Below, in pieces: positions 62,086 through 64,000 of a DNA stretch of 64,000 bases. Numbering within the stretch: position 1 is the stretch's first letter; every line of letters starts with the position of its first letter. The notes beneath the pieces are model-generated. The model was not told the origin of the DNA, ran no database searches, and saw only the letters and a program-made list of their open reading frames with translations. Source of the stretch: Solibacter sp039934035 (GTDB taxonomy: Bacteria > Acidobacteriota > Terriglobia > Bryobacterales > Bryobacteraceae); contig JBDTMZ010000171.1 of the NCBI GenBank assembly GCA_039934035.1, forward strand, positions 1-64,000, given 5' to 3'. Made by a program: the position numbers and the translations under genes.

Positions 62086-64000
62086 CTAGTTCTTCGGCCG
62101 CGGATCGACACTTCTTTTCCGGTATCCCGTCCCCAAATCAATGAACGGGCCGGGCGCGCGGGTGCCGCCGACGGACTTGCGGAACAGGTCGGTATCGATT
62201 CCGTCGAAGACCGGCACCGCGCTCAAAGCCCGCTCCGGAACCAGGGTCAGTTCCAGTTTGTCGATGTCGAAAGCCGCTTCCATTGGAGCCATGGTCCCGT
62301 TCTTGTCCCAGCCGTGCTGCTCCCGCCAGTAAGCCAGATCGAGCCATTCCTGCGGTTCCGGCCGCAGTACCCGCAGGAAGCCGCCCGTCAACCGGCTGAA
62401 CGCATTGCCGTCCGACTGGTTGTACGCGTTGGTGAATTCAATCGCGGCCCGGCCCACGTTATGGAAAATATTGTTGTACACGCGATTGTCGCGCCCATCG
62501 TTCGTGTGTCCGGAAATGATGCGCGGCTGGTTGCGCAGGCCCGACGTGCTCGTCACGCCCGCGTCTTCGCAATCCAGGAATAGATTGTGCGCGATGGTCA
62601 GTTTGTTGGTGTCGCGGATCAACACGCCGCCGCGTACCTTGACGAAAATGTTGTTGTCGATCAGGTTCGCGTCGTTGCTACCCTCGACGTGAATGGCATG
62701 CGGGTTCACCCGCCCCGGAATATCTGCGAAGATATTCCCGCTCAGCCGGTTATTGATGTTCTGAATATCCAGCCAGACACCGTTGGCGTAGCGCACGTGC
62801 CGCACCACGTTATTGCGGAACAGCACGTTGCGCGCGCCGTGCATTTTCATGGCGGCGGATTCGGACATGTTCGCGGCGTTCTGCCAGCCGATCCATTCGA
62901 ACAGGTTGCCCTCCACCAGCACGTCCTGCGGCGACCCGGTGCCGCCAATCCCTTCGATGCCGCAATAACGGAACACATTGTTTCGGATCAGGTGCCCGCC
63001 CACCATGCCTTCCGGCCGCGACGCGCCCCAGTTCTCGTTGCCCACGTCGAAGCCGACGCTGTTGGCCCACTCCACCACATTGTTGTCGAAAATCCAATGG
63101 TGCCCGCGATTGGTCGATACCAGCCCGCGCTGCGGCACCGGAAATCCATTGCCGGCGTGTTGGAAGGTGATTCCCTTGACGCGCATGTAGCCCTGGTAAC
63201 GCTCCGCCGGAACGAACGCCTGTTCGTGGACCGTGGCCTCGATCACGTGCCGGTCGGGACTGTCGTCATTCGGCAGTCGCACGTTCAGCACCAGGCCGTT
63301 GTTCTCCACGAAGAGCTTGCCGCCCGCCCCGCCCAATTCCGTGAACAGCGGCGACCAGCTTACCTCGCTGAAGAAATTCAGCGAACGCGTCGAATCCGCG
63401 ATCAGCTGGCCGAAGCCTTCCACCGGTTCGAGCGGCTTGCCATCGACGAACACCATGCCGCGCCGCCGGAAGTAGGGCGCCATGTCGATGGACCCGTAGT
63501 TGAGCCAGTAGCGGTCTTCGATGACGTTGACCATCGCAAACGGGTTGTACCCGTCCTCCGCGAAGAGTTTCGGATCCAGCCGGATCTGCCAGATCTTCGC
63601 CATGCTGTTTTCGGCAGAGTCCGTCCCGCGCCGGTTCCCCATCTGCCAGCCGGTGCTGGGCTTCCAGCCGTCCTTCAGCACCGCCGAAGCGCGGATCGAC
63701 ACCTTCGCGCCCGGCGCTGCTTCGTAGCTGATCATCTTGTCCGCACCGGTACCGCCGCGCGCCGGCCGCACACACTCGCGGTAAACGCCCTCGGCGATCA
63801 CTACACGTTCGCCGGGCATCAATACCTGCGCGGCCTTGTTGATGGTGCGGAAAGGGCGCTCCCTGGTGCCGGGGCCGTTGTCGTCGGCGCTCGCCGCAGC
63901 GCCGTCCACATAGTAAGTCTTCGAGAATTGCTGCGGCTTCTCCCAGACGTCGAACTCGCGTCCGTCGGGCATGCGCCTGTCACTGGCAAACAGGCTCGTT
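62086..64000 (-). CDS. Right-handed beta-helix protein, truncated by window edge
   Basis: The frame is open past the Met at 63972 to the window end, so the start lies outside. At least 638 residues are visible. TYYVDGAAASADDNGPGTRE, RPFRTINKAAQVLMPGERVV and repeats such as LIRNNVFRYCGIEGIG, ARNVLFRNNVVRHV, NLIDNNIFVKVRGGVLIRDT are the DUF1565/pectate-lyase-like parallel beta-helix pattern. It is probably a secreted polysaccharide-binding or lyase protein of the same locus as the GH54 enzyme, 120 bp apart. Confidence 0.82.
   Translation of the reverse strand, partial: TSLFASDRRMPDGREFDVWEKPQQFSKTYYVDGAAASADDNGPGTRERPFRTINKAAQVLMPGERVVIAEGVYRECVRPARGGTGADKMISYEAAPGAKVSIRASAVLKDGWKPSTGWQMGNRRGTDSAENSMAKIWQIRLDPKLFAEDGYNPFAMVNVIEDRYWLNYGSIDMAPYFRRRGMVFVDGKPLEPVEGFGQLIADSTRSLNFFSEVSWSPLFTELGGAGGKLFVENNGLVLNVRLPNDDSPDRHVIEATVHEQAFVPAERYQGYMRVKGITFQHAGNGFPVPQRGLVSTNRGHHWIFDNNVVEWANSVGFDVGNENWGASRPEGMVGGHLIRNNVFRYCGIEGIGGTGSPQDVLVEGNLFEWIGWQNAANMSESAAMKMHGARNVLFRNNVVRHVRYANGVWLDIQNINNRLSGNIFADIPGRVNPHAIHVEGSNDANLIDNNIFVKVRGGVLIRDTNKLTIAHNLFLDCEDAGVTSTSGLRNQPRIISGHTNDGRDNRVYNNIFHNVGRAAIEFTNAYNQSDGNAFSRLTGGFLRVLRPEPQEWLDLAYWREQHGWDKNGTMAPMEAAFDIDKLELTLVPERALSAVPVFDGIDTDLFRKSVGGTRAPGPFIDLGTGYRKRSVDPRPKN

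Overview
This window looks like a chromosomal segment of an Acidobacteriota bacterium of the Bryobacterales/Solibacter type. The evidence is a high-GC sequence, a TIGR03435-family protein plus a decayed relative, a TIGR03437-type C-terminal domain, an Oar-like TonB receptor with a carboxypeptidase-regulatory N-domain, and many secreted proteins with Gly/Arg-rich GRGG linkers. The assignment rests on these family signatures only; there is no rRNA in the window.

Positions 1-26700 are mostly core genome: an ankyrin fragment, an outer-membrane barrel, a class-III aminotransferase divergent from a LysR regulator, lepA, an enoyl-CoA hydratase-ribH-nusB operon, an S41 protease, an esterase, a UvrD/PcrA helicase coupled to a 52-residue very basic peptide, an APC permease, a DtxR/MntR-type regulator next to a deoxyhypusine-synthase-like gene, an outer-membrane protein/CuA cupredoxin/di-haem cytochrome cluster behind an MntR-like palindrome, ymdB, a GGDEF protein, a large NHL protein, mqnA, secG and tRNA-Leu(GAG).

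Positions 26642-32189 are a 5.5-kb integrated element in the tRNA-Leu gene. It has 66-bp direct repeats at both ends (one mismatch), a tyrosine integrase, an excisionase-like gene, a second small HTH gene, an AbiE-like toxin-antitoxin/defence pair, a frameshifted gene of unknown function and a RepA-type plasmid initiator. It appears to be an integrated small plasmid carrying a defence module.

Positions 32744-51141 hold secreted oxidative and catabolic genes: two cytochrome c-PQQ dehydrogenases, a metallo-beta-lactamase-fold protein, two NHL proteins, a PEBP protein, and a minus-strand operon of amidohydrolase, decarboxylase/racemase-like protein, bicupin, odd ferredoxin and Cys-rich protein, divergent from an MFS transporter. 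Positions 51300-64000 look like a polysaccharide/sugar-acid region: TonB receptor, a large secreted alpha-helical protein, an enolase-superfamily dehydratase, a GH54-type arabinofuranosidase and a right-handed beta-helix protein cut by the window edge.

The signals most worth following are the integrated plasmid-like island with its AbiE-like cargo, the metalloregulator/CuA/di-haem cluster, the bacterial deoxyhypusine-synthase-like gene, the UvrD-coupled basic peptide, the split-motif ferredoxin pair, a dispersed hairpin repeat and a duplicated promoter module. The sequence alone does not prove any of these to be a new system.
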